Source of the DNA: Stomorhina lunata
Lineage: Eukaryota > Arthropoda > Insecta > Diptera > Rhiniidae
Direction of reading: 5' to 3'
Length of the DNA: 64,000 nucleotides
Assembly: GCA_933228675.1 (NCBI GenBank)
Contig: OW121742.1
Coordinates: 18,823,850-18,887,849 of the forward strand
Positions within the stretch are counted from its first letter, which is position 1; each line of letters opens with the position of its first letter. Positions 1 to 13,400 of this stretch are shown piece after piece. The position numbers were made by a program, and so were the translations under genes. Under the pieces are notes generated by a model that was not told where the DNA came from, searched no databases, and worked only from the letters and a program-made list of their open reading frames with translations.

Positions 1-215
1 TTCGTTAAACATTTTTTTCTATAGAAAAATATCGTTAAAAAATTTCTATACAAAAAAATTGTTGCTATAAAAAAATTTTACATCAAAAATTTTCTATAAA
101 AATATATATGGAGAAAATTTTCTATGAAAATTGTTTATATCGAAAAGAGATTTTATTTCTAAAATTTTTCTATTCAAAATAAAAAAGAAATTTTTAAAAA
201 ATGTTTTGACAAAAT
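1..215. repeat. AT-rich palindromic array, degenerate edge copy (array A)
   Basis: Partial units with TTTCTATAGAAAAAT and CGTTAAA linkers lie at the left edge of the window, inside the intron upstream of the exon at 286. They resemble the array at 60.4-62.7 kb. The array stops about 70 bases before the splice acceptor. Confidence 0.75.
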
Positions 216-285
216 TTTTATTTTATGTTATATTTGTCTGTTAAGGAATTATTTTTTATTAATTATTTTCTTCCCCTATGTGCAG

Positions 286-1445
286 ACACCAAAAACAAAG
301 AGGCTCTTTGCAATCCCTACCACAACATTGATGATCCCTATGGAAGGCCAGCTTTATGGGAAGAGATAGCCAGCTCAATACAAAATATAGATCCTGAAAA
401 TGCTCCTATACTAGGCTCAAGTCCAAATACAATGCATCAACATACCCAGCAGCAACAAAACCAAACATCATCAACAACACCCACAGGCAATACATTGCTA
501 ACGCAAGTCAAAATGGAAGCAATTGATGATTCTCTACTAGAGACATTATCAACACCATTGCTCAGTCCTTTGGAGATAAAAAAAGAAAATACATCATCCG
601 CTTTGACCATGCAACCGTTGACACCACAACAAACACCCACGCATCACTATTATGGTCAAACACAATTGCAAACGCATCAAGCTTATCAACAGCAACATCA
701 TATGCTCCATCCACAAGCTCAACAGCACCAGCAGCAGCATCATCATACACATCCGCATCACCTTCATACGCAACATCAGCAACATTTACAGCCTCATCAT
801 ATGCAGCCACAAACGCATCATCATCATCATTTACAGCAATCGCAACATTTATATCAACATCATCCCAGTTTAACGGAAGAACATCATTTGTCCTCAATGT
901 TTACCAATTTAAATTCCCACAATCATAGCCTTCACAATAGTAGTAGTCATTCGCATGGTCATCAGCTGTTGCATAGTAATAGCAATAGTCCCTCCAATCG
1001 TTGCAGCAGTACAGCCAGTAGTCACAATGCTGATCTCAGTCTTACAACCGATTCGGCTAATCTTTTGAATTTAAATGGTTCTTCGTCAGGGGATCATGTT
1101 AGTAGTTATCACCAATATGGTCATAATAATTATTTAAATGATAGTTTAAGTATAAATGCAACAGCAACACAACAACTGGCTCAAAATTCAACAATACATC
1201 AGCATCATCATCACCATCAACAGCCTCAGTCTCAGCAGCATCCCCACCATCTTACCACATTAAACGCCTCGACGCAGTCAACAATTGGGTCTCAACATTC
1301 AACAGCTACAGCCGCTTTACAAAATCTAAAAAATCTCAATAATAACAACAACAACAATAGCAATAGTAATAATAATAATTATACAACTAATGCATCGACT
1401 ACACCAACAACAGCCACTACACCTTACCCATGGCATAGCAGTCAG
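286..1445 (+). CDS. dar1: dar1 exon with Gln/His-rich activation region (internal coding exon)
   Basis: The acceptor is CCCCTATGTGCAG ending at 285, and the donor is CAG|GTAAGT at 1446. The frame is open leftwards to 225, but 225-285 is intron, so the ATG at 225 is not the start. The exon begins with a conserved-looking non-repetitive block ([14 protein letters not shown], then [18 protein letters not shown]). It then becomes dominated by His and Gln runs encoded by CAT/CAA/CAG, and by Ser/Asn-rich stretches at 900-1400. The segment [18 protein letters not shown] includes a VKME-type site that could be sumoylated (inference). The exon ends in phase 0 and joins the exon at 1719. Confidence 0.85.
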
Positions 1446-4400
1446 GTAAGTTTAAGTTTGTCTTGGTTTAGTTTGGTTTCAAATATTTGAAACCCAAAAG
1501 AAATAATTTATTTAATTGCATTTTTTATTATCATTATTCATAGTCTTAAACTCATTCAGACAAACACATTTTTTTATGTGCAAATTATAGAAAAAAAAAA
1601 CGAAAGACTAAAAATAAATAAGTTGTCTTGGTTTAAGTCGTTTATATTAAATGTATTTTATATTTTATTGACGTAATAATAATATTATTATGTTTTTTTT
1701 GTATATTTTATTTAATAGCCTTTTCATAGCAGTAAATACCAAATACCCGCTCCATTACCGCCACCACCTCATCATTTACAAAATGCACAATTATGTCCAC
1801 CTGCTCTAATACAGACCGCACAACAGCAACAAACTAATCAAACAAGTACTGGTCCGATTAGTGGTAGTACGGCGAGTAATAGTAGTTCAAGGCATATGTT
1901 TGTACCGCCACTAACACCTCCCAGTTCAGATCCCGGAAGTCCGGGTAGTTCAATGGCAGCAGCAGCCGCACATGCTGTAGCTCAAGCTAATCAACATCAA
2001 CATCAGCATCAGCAACAACAGCATTCACATTCACACCAACAACAGCAACAACCAAACAATAGACGTACAACTCCACCGCCTCCATATCAACAACAGCAGC
2101 TACAACAACAACAACAGCAACAGCAGGGTCATCCACTTTCCTCTATTTGCCCCAATATTATAACACTGCATTCTAGTTCTCCCACAGCTGTGGGCCATCT
2201 TATGAGTCCGGGTCGTTCTCTTACCACATTGGGCCAAACAGGTGCTCAGCTAATGGTTAATTCATCGGCCAATAGCAATTTAGCTACAACTAACAGTAGC
2301 AACAGCAACATTATGACCAGCTCAACGACAAGGGGCGGTAATCATTCATCAGCGACATCAGCCTCTGCTACACCGTCACACTTGGCCAATTTAATTGTGC
2401 CAACGGTGCGTACGGCACGCTATAATCGTCGCAATAATCCGGAGTTAGAAAAGAGACGTATACATCACTGTGATTATGTGGGTAAGTAGAGAAGAAGTGA
2501 CAAATTTTTTAATTTTTAATTTAAATATTAAAGTCGAAAGAAAATAAAATTGAATAAGGTTTGTGTCGTAAGTCTTTCGTTTTGCTAAAACTAGAAAGAT
2601 GCTTTCATAATAATAGGGTCAAAAAATTGTCTATTGAAAAAGTTTATTGCGAAAAATTTTCTTAAATAAAAAGATAAGTACCTGGTTGACCGAGCCTTGC
2701 TCGGAGCTTTATGATAAGCATTTTATGCAAATATTCAGTTAATTTCGAATTATTTTATTTATATTTTCCGATCAACACATATTTTGCATAGTTTACAGAT
2801 TAACTCATTTTGAAAAAATTTGGAAATTGGACATACCAACAAAAACCTCCGTCGACTCATGCGCAACAACTTTGCTAAATATTATAGCCTGATCAAATGC
2901 ACAGTTTACGATTTATTTCATTTTGAGTACTTTTCAGTGGCGCCACCTGAAGTTGTTCATACCGACTAAGAAATCTTCGTCTGCTTATGCGTAACAACTT
3001 TTCTAATGATTATAACATTTTGAGTAATTTTCAGTGGCACCTTTGGTCATTCCCATTAATAAACCTTCGTCGGCTTATCCGCAACAACTTTGCTAAAGAT
3101 TATAGCATGATTAATATGTACAGCTTACGATAAAATTGACTTTGAGTAATTTTAAGTAGCGCCACCTATCGGAAATTATTCACACCAATTTAAACACCTT
3201 CGCTGGCTCATGCGCAACAACTTTGCTAAAGATCATAGCATGATCAAATATACGGTTTACGATTTAATTAATTTTTAGTAATTTTCAGTGGCGCCACCTA
3301 ACGGAAATTAGTCTTACCAATACTTAAAAACCTTCGCCGGCTTATCCGCAACATCTTCGCTAAAAAGCATAATATGATCAAATTCACAGTTTACTAATCT
3401 ATAAAGAACATACATACAAACATTCATTTGTTTAAAAGTTATAACATTACTCATTTTCCCCCTTTTCATCCACTACTTTCAAAAAGTTCCATATGCTTAT
3501 TTGGTACTTCTTTGGTACCAATTGAATTCGGTACATTTTATTAAAACGCAGTTAACAAAATTCCTCTGTCAAGTCATCATTTTATCCCTTTTTTACCCAT
3601 TTTGGCCCCAAAATCAAAAAAGTACCAAGTGTGTGTTCGATATTTCTTTCATATCTATTGAATGCAGTAAAAAGTTTTTTTCTATATTCTTTGGTTTAAA
3701 ATAAAAGAGTGGGTTAAAAAAGTACCAAAAAAACTATTTTCACCCTTTTTTACCCCCTATCGGACATAGTTTCAAAAAAGTACCAAACACCTGTCCGCTT
3801 ATGTTCATGGCTGTTTAAAACGTAATTTTAATTTTGTTTCTATACCTATTACTTTAGGGTATATAACGTTTTCGATTTTTTCCCCTTTTTGCCCGTTTTC
3901 TAAATTCTAAAGCAAAATAATACAAAAAAATTTCCGACAATTTATAAAAAAAATTTTAAAAATTGTACTTAAATATTATGAGTTGTTGACAAAAACTCTA
4001 TTATTTCGGGACTCCCTCATGGTCCCAGTTTTTTTGATTTTATATTTTGATATCAACACTATAATCCATATTTGACAGAAGGATAAAGGAAATAGAAGAT
4101 ATGCTTTTTAAAATATCCTTGACTAAAGATCATAATGGATACCCTTGTTCTCCAACACTTGATTGAATGTTAATTAAAATAATATAAGACCACAGGCCAT
4201 AGCCCGAAGTATGGGCCTAGTTTTATAAAATTCCGAAAAAACCGTATCAAAACTTATAGGCATATAAAATGGGTATGTTTAAAAAAAATCTTGGAAAAAA
4301 AACGAACCACAATAAAATCTTTACCAAAGCGAAATTTAAAAAGAAATCTAAATATTTGTCTGAAGAACTTTAAAAATTGTATGACCTAAGAGAATGTATA

Positions 4401-7400
4401 TGCAAAATTTCATTAAAGTCGGGAATGATGATGTTCAAAATTCATATTTTTTGTTGGAAAAATTTTGATTTTACTCGATCATTTTAATATTTTTCTTAAG
4501 TTTGTGTCTTAAGTCTTTTGTTTGACATAAGATAAATATGTAAGTATCTTTAGAGAATATTTTAAAATTATTTTTTTAAAAAATTATAGTATTATTTCTT
4601 GATGCTTGTGTCTTAAGTCTTTTGTTTTTATCTTGCAATTTTTGATATTAAGAAAAAAAAAAAGGTTTTTATTAGAAGTTTTTGCCAAAAATTAAGTTAT
4701 AGTAAGAGACGGGTAGTAAAAAAGTATGAATTTCTACAGACAATTTCCCTGGTTATGAATAATTCTAGTGTTTTTCTATGGATTATCATATTGTTATTGT
4801 ATAGTAAAAAAAAACTAATATTATTTTTATCTTAGTCGAAGTCCATAACTGTTCAAAATTGTAAAATCGACCTACCCGAAAACAGTTTCTTGCGAATATC
4901 TCAAAATATCTCATGTTTTAAAATCTTTCGTTTCGTCAAGGAAAAGTACCGTATTCTTCAATTTCGTATTTCAAGCTTTGTATGATTTCCCTCTACTTGG
5001 TCTTTGGTCTACGAGACCCCTTGAGATTGAGATTATTTTTAAACACTTTTCTCGATGGAGTATATTTATCCATACACACGACATGTCCTAGCCAATGTAG
5101 TCGATGCTGTTTAATGAGTTTTACTATGTCGATGTTATTGTTTGGTTCATTCGATGTCGATATTCCTTTTGAAAACTCCAAGAATAGTTTCATTTGCCTA
5201 TGCAAGTGCTCATGACCATTTAGTAGAGGATCATTTTAGTTCTTACAGAGGGAGCTTTATTTCTTAGCTGCCTGTTTAGGACGTAATAGCATTTGATGGC
5301 AAGTATGATTCTACGTTTGATTTCAAAACTTACGTCGTTATTTATGTTGACGGTGGTACCAAGGTAAACAAATTCTTTCACAGCCTTGAAGCTATAGTTC
5401 TCAACGTTTAAATCTAATAACGACCAATTCTTGCAGACTTTCTGCTTGTTAAAATCATCAGTTTTGTTTATGATTCTTTGACAACTAGACCCATTTTATT
5501 AGATTCTTTCTCGATTCTTCAAAAGTCATCTAGCGTAATATGCGTCCCATGATATCAATGTCATCGGTAAACTCGCGTAGCATAAGTTTTCTATTTAAAA
5601 TTGTTGCAGTTTTATTAACTCCAGCGTCTCGTAAGATTTTCTTTAACATAATAATGAAGAAATCGCATGACTATTGGCTTGACTAAATCCCCGTTTAAAT
5701 TTGAATGACCCCGATAGGCTCTTACCTATTTTAACTGTTGAGGCTGTTAATGTAATCAGTTAATATCATCCTACATACATAACTTTATTAGCTCATTTTG
5801 GTTCACATCGGGCTTTGAGAAACAGCTTTGCAGTCAACGAAAATATGATATGTGCCTATTTGTTTCTTTCCGGTCTTCTCCAGAATTAACATTGAGGATT
5901 TTTTCAAGGTTAAAGATCGTAGTCTTTTGAGTCATTAAACATTTGCGTCAAATGTTTTTTTTTTTCCCTAATTAAAGATAGATTCATAGGCAAAGATGCT
6001 AAATTCAAGGCCAAAGTACATTTTGCTTTATATCAAGGTTTGTTTCTTAAGTCTTTTGTTTCTAGTAATAAATTTATTAAGATGATTAGGATAAAGTTCA
6101 TTCAAGAGCAAAGTAAGTTAATTTAAATCGATTTCCTAGCAAGTTATACGTATAGTAATTTAATTAAGATAAATGATTTATGTTAGATTAAAGTTCAGTT
6201 TCTAAGCTCATTAAATGGGTCAGAGGATTTAATATTTGAGAAGTAGAAAGTATTTCTAAGTCATTTGTTTATAGTTAATCAATTAGTAAAGTAATTTTCC
6301 AATTTTGATTTATAAACAAAAAAATTAAAAAAACAAACTATGAGTTTTTTAAATTTTTTGTTTATAACTGGCAAATAAGTCAATGCATAAGAATATTTAC
6401 CACAACAAAGTTTCAGCAACTTTACACATTTTCTTTATTCAAAAAAAAATATTGGTTCATAAAAGATGTTTGTTTCTTAAGTCTAATGTATATAAGTCTT
6501 CTGAATCAAATTTTCTACTAAACCTATTCAAAACTTTTTTAATCATAAAAATAATTCTGGCATTAAACTGTTAACGTAATATTCAGATTTTATAATTTTA
6601 TCTGAATTTCTTTACATTAAAGCTTTTATAGTAAAGCTTATTTTGTTTCTCATATCAAAATCTTAAATAAAACAAGATATTCAGCCTTAAAAGAAGATTT
6701 TGAAGTTTTATTTAATAACAGTTTTATCCACTTTAGAGTTATATGCAATGAAATAATTTTAACTTTGGGAAAAGATGAATAAATTTTGTAACTGTAAACC
6801 GATATCAATAAGTTAGATCTATATATATTTCTATATAGCTTTAAATATACCTGACTTCCTACGCCCTAATTCATAATATAAAAATAAAGCTATAGCAAGC
6901 TTATAATTTATTATTTTCATACAAATTTCAAATTATAAGAATTTAATAATTTTAAAATTTGTTTATGAATTAGAGGGTTAAACATAAGCTCTACATACAC
7001 AGCTTGTAAAAGCTTGATCCCTTGCCTTTCCACAACTGTTTAAAATTTGAAACACGACCTACCCGAAAACAGTTTCTTGCGAATATCGCAAAATTTTGCA
7101 AATGTTTTGAAATCTTTGAAAATGGTCCTCCACTAGGTCTACAACTCCCACTAGGTCTCTTTCCAAGTATTTAAAAAAGTTGTTTATTTGTAACACCTTG
7201 CATTTTAGTTAATATTACTTTTTTTAATTTAATCCCAAAATGACTAATTCATTTCTAAAAAAATTGATCTTTAAGCTTTATATTTTAACTTTTATGAGTT
7301 AAGGTAGGCTTATGATGTCTGTCAATCATTTTAGCTTTTTATATTCTTTAAGAAAAATGTTCTTCTTCCTGTTTCCTATATAATTTTAATAATCTTCAAA

Positions 7401-10400
7401 CTAAATCAGTTTTTTCCCTTAAAACTGCAAGCAATTACCTTTTAAAAACAAAAGACTTAAGACCTAAACCTAAAAGATTTTTCAATGACTTCAACTTTCC
7501 TAAAAGATGATTTTAAATCTCTAAAATATCAGATCATCTATTTATATTTTTTTCCCAAACTTCACAAAACAAAAGACTTAAGATACAAACTTGAAAAAAT
7601 CGATATTTTCTATCAACAAAGAAAATGTAATAAAAAAAATCAAAAAACAACATTTGCACTTAAATATTAATAAACTTGCCATAAAAATTCTTACAACAAA
7701 CATAAATTTTCATTAATAACACATAAAATTTATGTTCAAAACCCGGGAATAAAAATTCTCTATAAGGAAAATAAACTCTTAAATGTTCTAGTTTTAGTAA
7801 CATCCATGATAAACTCACTTACAGCTTAAAAGATTGCCCACTTTAGAGTCGTGGGAAATTTTGCTTATTTCTGCCGATGCGGAATTTCCACACATTTTTA
7901 ACAACATTTTTTTCAATTCATTCTTTTTTTTCCAAACAATTCTAAACAATTTTTAAGTTTTAAACAAAACAAAGACAATATGGACAACATGCATACAAAC
8001 AGACATAACTTTGACCATAATTTAAAACTAATTAATACATTTTTGCCATATTTGTTCAACATTAAATAATTAATTATTATGTTGTGCAAAGCACGCACTC
8101 GGTGGTGTTGACTATAAAAGGTTGTACAAAACACTAAAAGCCGCTGTCTGTGTTAAGTAATTACCACTTAAATGATAATTGGCTAAATGTGGGCATGTAC
8201 GAATGTTAAAATGGTGCAAAAAAAAATGTCACACGCTTAAATTGTTTCTAATGAAAACACAAAATTTGTAAATCAAATGACAAAAGAAAACTTAATTTAT
8301 AAAAATAAAAATTAAAAATATTGTAAAGAGATAATAAATTAAAAATCATTAGCTGTGTTTTAAAAAACTTTTTGCCTGGTTTAGCCTTTAAAGTGTTTTG
8401 ATTAACTAACCACCCACTAACAAATTTTTGCCTGCTTTTTGTTAGAGTGTTAAAGTGTTAGTTTTTCACTGTTTTCCTAACATTTATGTGTTTATAAATT
8501 TTCCTGTTCAAAGTAACACTTTTTGGCTTAAGACATCTTGTTGTTGGGTTGTTGGTTTAGTTATCCCAAAAACAATGTTTCAGTTTCATTTGTCATATTG
8601 TTGCTGTTTAAAAGTGTTTGTTGCTGTTAGTGGTGTTTGTCATTCATTTTTGCTTATGTTGCATGTTGCAAAGTTTAATCAGTGCTTTAGATCACCTAGT
8701 TTTCTACATGAAACGACAGCAACACTAACAACAGCAACAACATCAACGAAAATAACAAGAAACTGACAAACGTTACAATTATGCTCATACACTTACACCT
8801 CTTTTGTGTCTTGTATTGCCAGAGACACAAATACTTCATATGCGATATAATTTTTTTCTATTTCTTTGCAACACTTGAACAAAAAGTCATTTGAAAAAAG
8901 TGGATTTTCTGCATTAATGTCATGTTATACAACCAGACTTACGTTTTTTTCTATATATATATATTTTGTTTTTTTTTGCCGAAGACATCGTTTATTTGCT
9001 TGATGATTCCAAAGCCAGAAAGACAGACAGACAGATAGGCCAATGGACAGACATTTAAAAATAAACAATATTGTGCACACACATGTAACACATGACATGT
9101 AACAAACCATACAATGTCAAAATAGATTTTTTTTAGTAAAATTTTTTCATGTTGTTGTTTGTTTAAGAGTGTAGTTTGCACTAGTTTCTGTTGTAACTAT
9201 GATTTTTTTCTTTATTAAAAATTACAGAAATATGTCTTTTTTTGTTTAAAATTGGTTCTCATAGTTAATTGAGGCTTTATAAGGCTTTACAAAGGAGTTA
9301 AATTTATTTTTCATTAAATCTGATGAGATAATTTTAAGGCCTATTAATTTAATGTTTGAAATTTGATGGGATAATTTCAATTTGAAATTTTTCATTTTAG
9401 AGAAAAAAAAAATGAGTGATGTTTGTTTCTTAAGTCTTTTGTTTTTCTAAAGTTACTGTAAAAATTAGGTTAGATCATTAGTTCAAGGGCCATTATTTGT
9501 TTCTTAAAGGTTTTGTTTTAATGAGTTTAAAAAATCATTAAATCATTTCTAAAGTCTTTTACTTAAAACATCAAATTACTTAAAGAATAAGTTGAGGACC
9601 AATTTCACTAAGCTACAAGTTTACAATTACAAGTTTTTTTTGCCTGTAAAATTGTGAACTTGTAAATAATTGTGTTTCATTAAAATACAATTACAAGTTT
9701 GTAGCTACAAGTGATTTTGACAATTCATAAGTTTACAAGTAGAACTTCTACAAGAGGTTTTGTTTCACTAATCTAAATTTGTACTCGCACACTTGTAGAA
9801 TTGTAGAAAAAAGCATAGGGTCGACGGAGACTCTCAAAAAAATTTTACAAGTTACAAGTGAATGATGAATTGAATTCAAATTTGGTTTTTAACTATTTTT
9901 TAATAAAAATTAGTTAAAATGAACACAAAATCAAATCAATATTAATTACCATTTATTTATTTTATTTGTTTTTAAATATGTTTCGATTAATAATAGTCCA
10001 TTACTTAGTGTACCTTGACGAATTTAGTTTACTTTGACGAATTTTAATAGCACACTACCAAAATAATTGCTTGTGCCAAATTTAATCAAATTATCTTGAG
10101 AATTGCGAAATGTACTTTGATTACAAGGTTTACATGGGGGTCAAGCCAGATGGACGGACGGACTGAGATCGTTTAATCGGCTCAGGAAGTAATTCTAAAT
10201 CCGTTGTTATACTAAAAGGTGGTCTAACTAAGACCAATATTTCTATGCGTTATATATATCAGCCCAAACTTATAATACCCTTTCCACCTATAGTGATGAA
10301 GCGTATGCAGAACAAGGGAGATCAATGATGTCCTTAACTCAAGGATATCTCAAAAAGCATATCTTCCATTTTCTTTATCATTCTCTCAAATGTGAATAAT

Positions 10401-13400
10401 AGTATAGACAACAAAATACGAAAACCAAAAAATGGGCTCATGGTGGATCGGAAAACAAAAAACTTTTTCTTAACTTTTTAATTAAAAGAGCATAAAACTA
10501 CAGGGCATATGCTAAAATATGAGCCTAGTCTTATAAAAATCTGATAACCGTATTAAAAGTTATAGGCATATAAAGTGGGTATGTTTCTGAAAAAATATTG
10601 AAAAAAACGAACTTTGAATCGCCATAAAATTTGAACCAAAGCTAAATTAAAAATTTTGAAGAAGTGTAAAAATTGTCTAGGCTAGGAGAATGTACATATA
10701 TGTATGTATAGAGAATTGCATAAAAATCGTAATTTTTATTTGACTCTATATATTTATCAAAATATTTTATTTTATTATAATTGTAATTTTAGAAATTGTA
10801 ATTGTAGAAATTGTAGTTTACAATTCCAAAAAGCTACAATTGTTGTGAAAATTTTATAGCCTGTTCCACGATCTCGAAAGAGAGCTTTCTTTCTTATCCT
10901 ATACGAACGAAATTGGTTTTTCGTTTCACTAACTTTATTTTATACGAAAGATAAGTCAAAAAACAAGTCAAAAGAAAACGTAAGTATTTTCATACAAATT
11001 TCTGTTTCACTATTTCGAACAAGTTACAAGCAATAGGAAAGCAAATGTCAAAATGAGACACTTGATATTTGGCTTTCGAATAGAAACGAACGAAAGGCTT
11101 CGAAATAGTGAAACCAAAATTAATTCGAATTCGAGTTACTCACTTTCTTTCGAGTAGATTTTCTTTCGAAATCGTGAAACAGGCTATTAATGAAAATTTT
11201 AAAAATTGTAATTGAAACTTGTAAACTTGTAGAATTGTAGTTTAGTGAAATAGGGCCCTGAATTTCAGGGCTTTTGTAGTATTTTTGTAATTGTTAAATT
11301 TTTCAAAGTTTCAAGATATGTACAAGAAGTTTGTTTCTTAAATCTTTTGTTTCTATATGATAAAGTTTAAAACATGATTTGGTCCATCATTTGTTAAACT
11401 GTTTTCAAATGTTACAAGTCAGGGCTCAAAATTATTTCTCAAGTATTTTTTTTTTGTTTAAAAGTAATGAAAGAATCTGATTTAAGACTTTTGCCAAAAA
11501 AAGTGCAACAAAAATAAATGTTTGTAGTTTTTGAACATTACTTTTTAACTTTTCGCAAAAGTCTCTAAACCTTAACAAGGTATTAGGTCCATTTTTGAAC
11601 AGAGTTAAGACTAATATATTAGAATATTAATAAATATTTTAAAATGCAGAAAATTTGACCCCATTAATGGCCTGGCCCTATCAGATTTTTTTACATACTT
11701 TAAGAATTTAATACCTAATACAATTTAATTAAGAAAAGTTTTAAAATCTATAATGAATTTTTTTACAGACCCAAAAAACTCAAGTTTTGTCTAATGCAGG
11801 CCATACACACTGCGACTGTTTGTACAACTTCAGTATGAAAATAAGAAACATCAAAGAATAATGTTGTACGGACATGTTTGCAAACGTTCCAATCTTATTG
11901 TACAACTTCAACTTGGTTGTACAAAAGATGAACATTTTTTTTTGATCTTTTGTACAACCAACTCCAACGACCACACAAACATTGCAATCAGCTTTACAAC
12001 CGTGTCAACTTTTACCAACTGTCGCAGATCATTTTTTTTGATAATGGGACCATGGCTATTGAAATTCGTCTAAATCGGTCCATTATTTATGGTACCTCCC
12101 ATAGATCCCTCTTCCCGGAATTGATATATTGGCCACAAAAATCAATATTTTTTCATGAAATTGTGAACAAATACTGCTAATGTAAATTTAAATTACTGTA
12201 CCGAATTTCGTTGAAATCGGTCCACATTTGACCATAGCTCCCATACAAACTCTTTTCTCAAAACGCGCTAAATGAGACAAAATTCACTAAAACGCTCCTA
12301 AATCCGAAGACAATGAGAATTTTAAGTTTATTTTGTGCATACATAATTTTTGTAAAAACTGTAATCAATTTAACAGATTTCGGGATAATCGGTCCACATT
12401 TGACCTCAGCTCTCATATAAGTCCAAATTACGGAAACAGCTTAAATGTATAAGTTTTGAAAATATGTTTGTATGATGGCAAAATTTAGCAAATATTTGCC
12501 TTTATACACGAAAAAGAACACCTTTGACATGAGTGGTGAAGGGTATCGTATGGTCGGGCTTGACCGACTATAGTATTTTCTTACTTATTTTTTTTTTTAT
12601 TTTTGAAATGATGGCTTACAGTTTTAATAGTAAAGTAAGTATGTTTTTTCAAGTGTTTCCTCAGTCCATTAAGAAATTTATTAGCAATCTTGCAGTATTT
12701 AAAAAAAAAAATTCGTCTTAAAAAAACAGATTATTAAGCCAAAAAAGACCAGAAGTCAAGCCAAAAAACCCAAAAAATTGGGGTCGTACATCTATGAGAA
12801 ATAAGGTCTTGATTTTTTTTAAGAAATTTTCCAAAATATTTACCCCTTTTGGATCTAACCAAATTTGCGAAAGTTATACAGACCCAAATGTGGTATATGC
12901 CTTTGGTCCTCTGTAAAGCCCACTATTCTCTAAAAGCCTTACTTATCTTGTAATGAGTAGTAGTTTAGATTATTGTTTTTTTTTTGTGGAAATCGGCCAA
13001 ATATAAAAACCATAAAATTTCAGTGCATAAAGTTGGTTTCTTAAGTCTTTTGTTTTAAATTTTTCAATTAGCCAAAAGTTTAGTCGAAAGACTGTACGAT
13101 TCACAAGTTTACCTTTTTAAATCGATTGTTTTAGTTGTAAATTTATTGAAAACATCGAAAATTTTCAAGTTTGTATCATAGGTCTTTTGATTTTATGAAA
13201 GAAAATTGACTAAGGAATAAAACTTTGGTACATATTCAAACAATAATCATTTCTTGTAACGCGAGGCAAAAATCCATACAACTGGCGAGAACTTCGGCTC
13301 TGGGAAAGGCATTAAGCTCTTGTAAAAAGGTATGGATGAACGCAGTTAAATTGTCTTAGAAGACGAATGATTAAAATCGCAAATGGACCTACTTCAAAAC

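Larger units (their letters stand above)
7186..9596. other. Intronic sequence, no gene seen
   Basis: Mostly single-copy-looking intron. A locally less AT-rich block at about 8085-8160 (GCACGCACTCGGTGGTGTTG) and CA/TG-rich sequence near 8560-8700 could be regulatory, but nothing in the sequence proves it. A short GACAGACAGACAGAT run lies at 9022-9036. ORFs here have no domain support. Confidence 0.45.
9597..11255. mobile_element. Foldback-like DNA element with inverted ends
   Basis: The left end CCAATTTCACTAAGCTACAA at about 9599 is matched, as a reverse complement with a few changes, by TTGTAGTTTAGTGAAATAGG at about 11235-11254. Related CTTGTA/TACAAG phrases are repeated inside both ends (9620-9860 and 10780-10850, 11190-11245), as in foldback elements with long subrepetitive ends. 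No transposase is visible. The middle is occupied by other repeats (10075-10700) and by a nested MITE (10858-11185). Element limits are approximate. Confidence 0.6.

Noticed and set aside
225..285. ATG at 225 as the start of the first visible exon
   Set aside because: The sequence 225-285 is T-rich intron ending in a good acceptor (TATGTGCAG). The conserved-looking coding starts after it.
437..897. Several ORFs overlapping the Gln/His-rich dar1 exon in other frames and on the - strand
   Set aside because: They are shadows of CAT/CAA/CAG repeats, which stay open in several frames.
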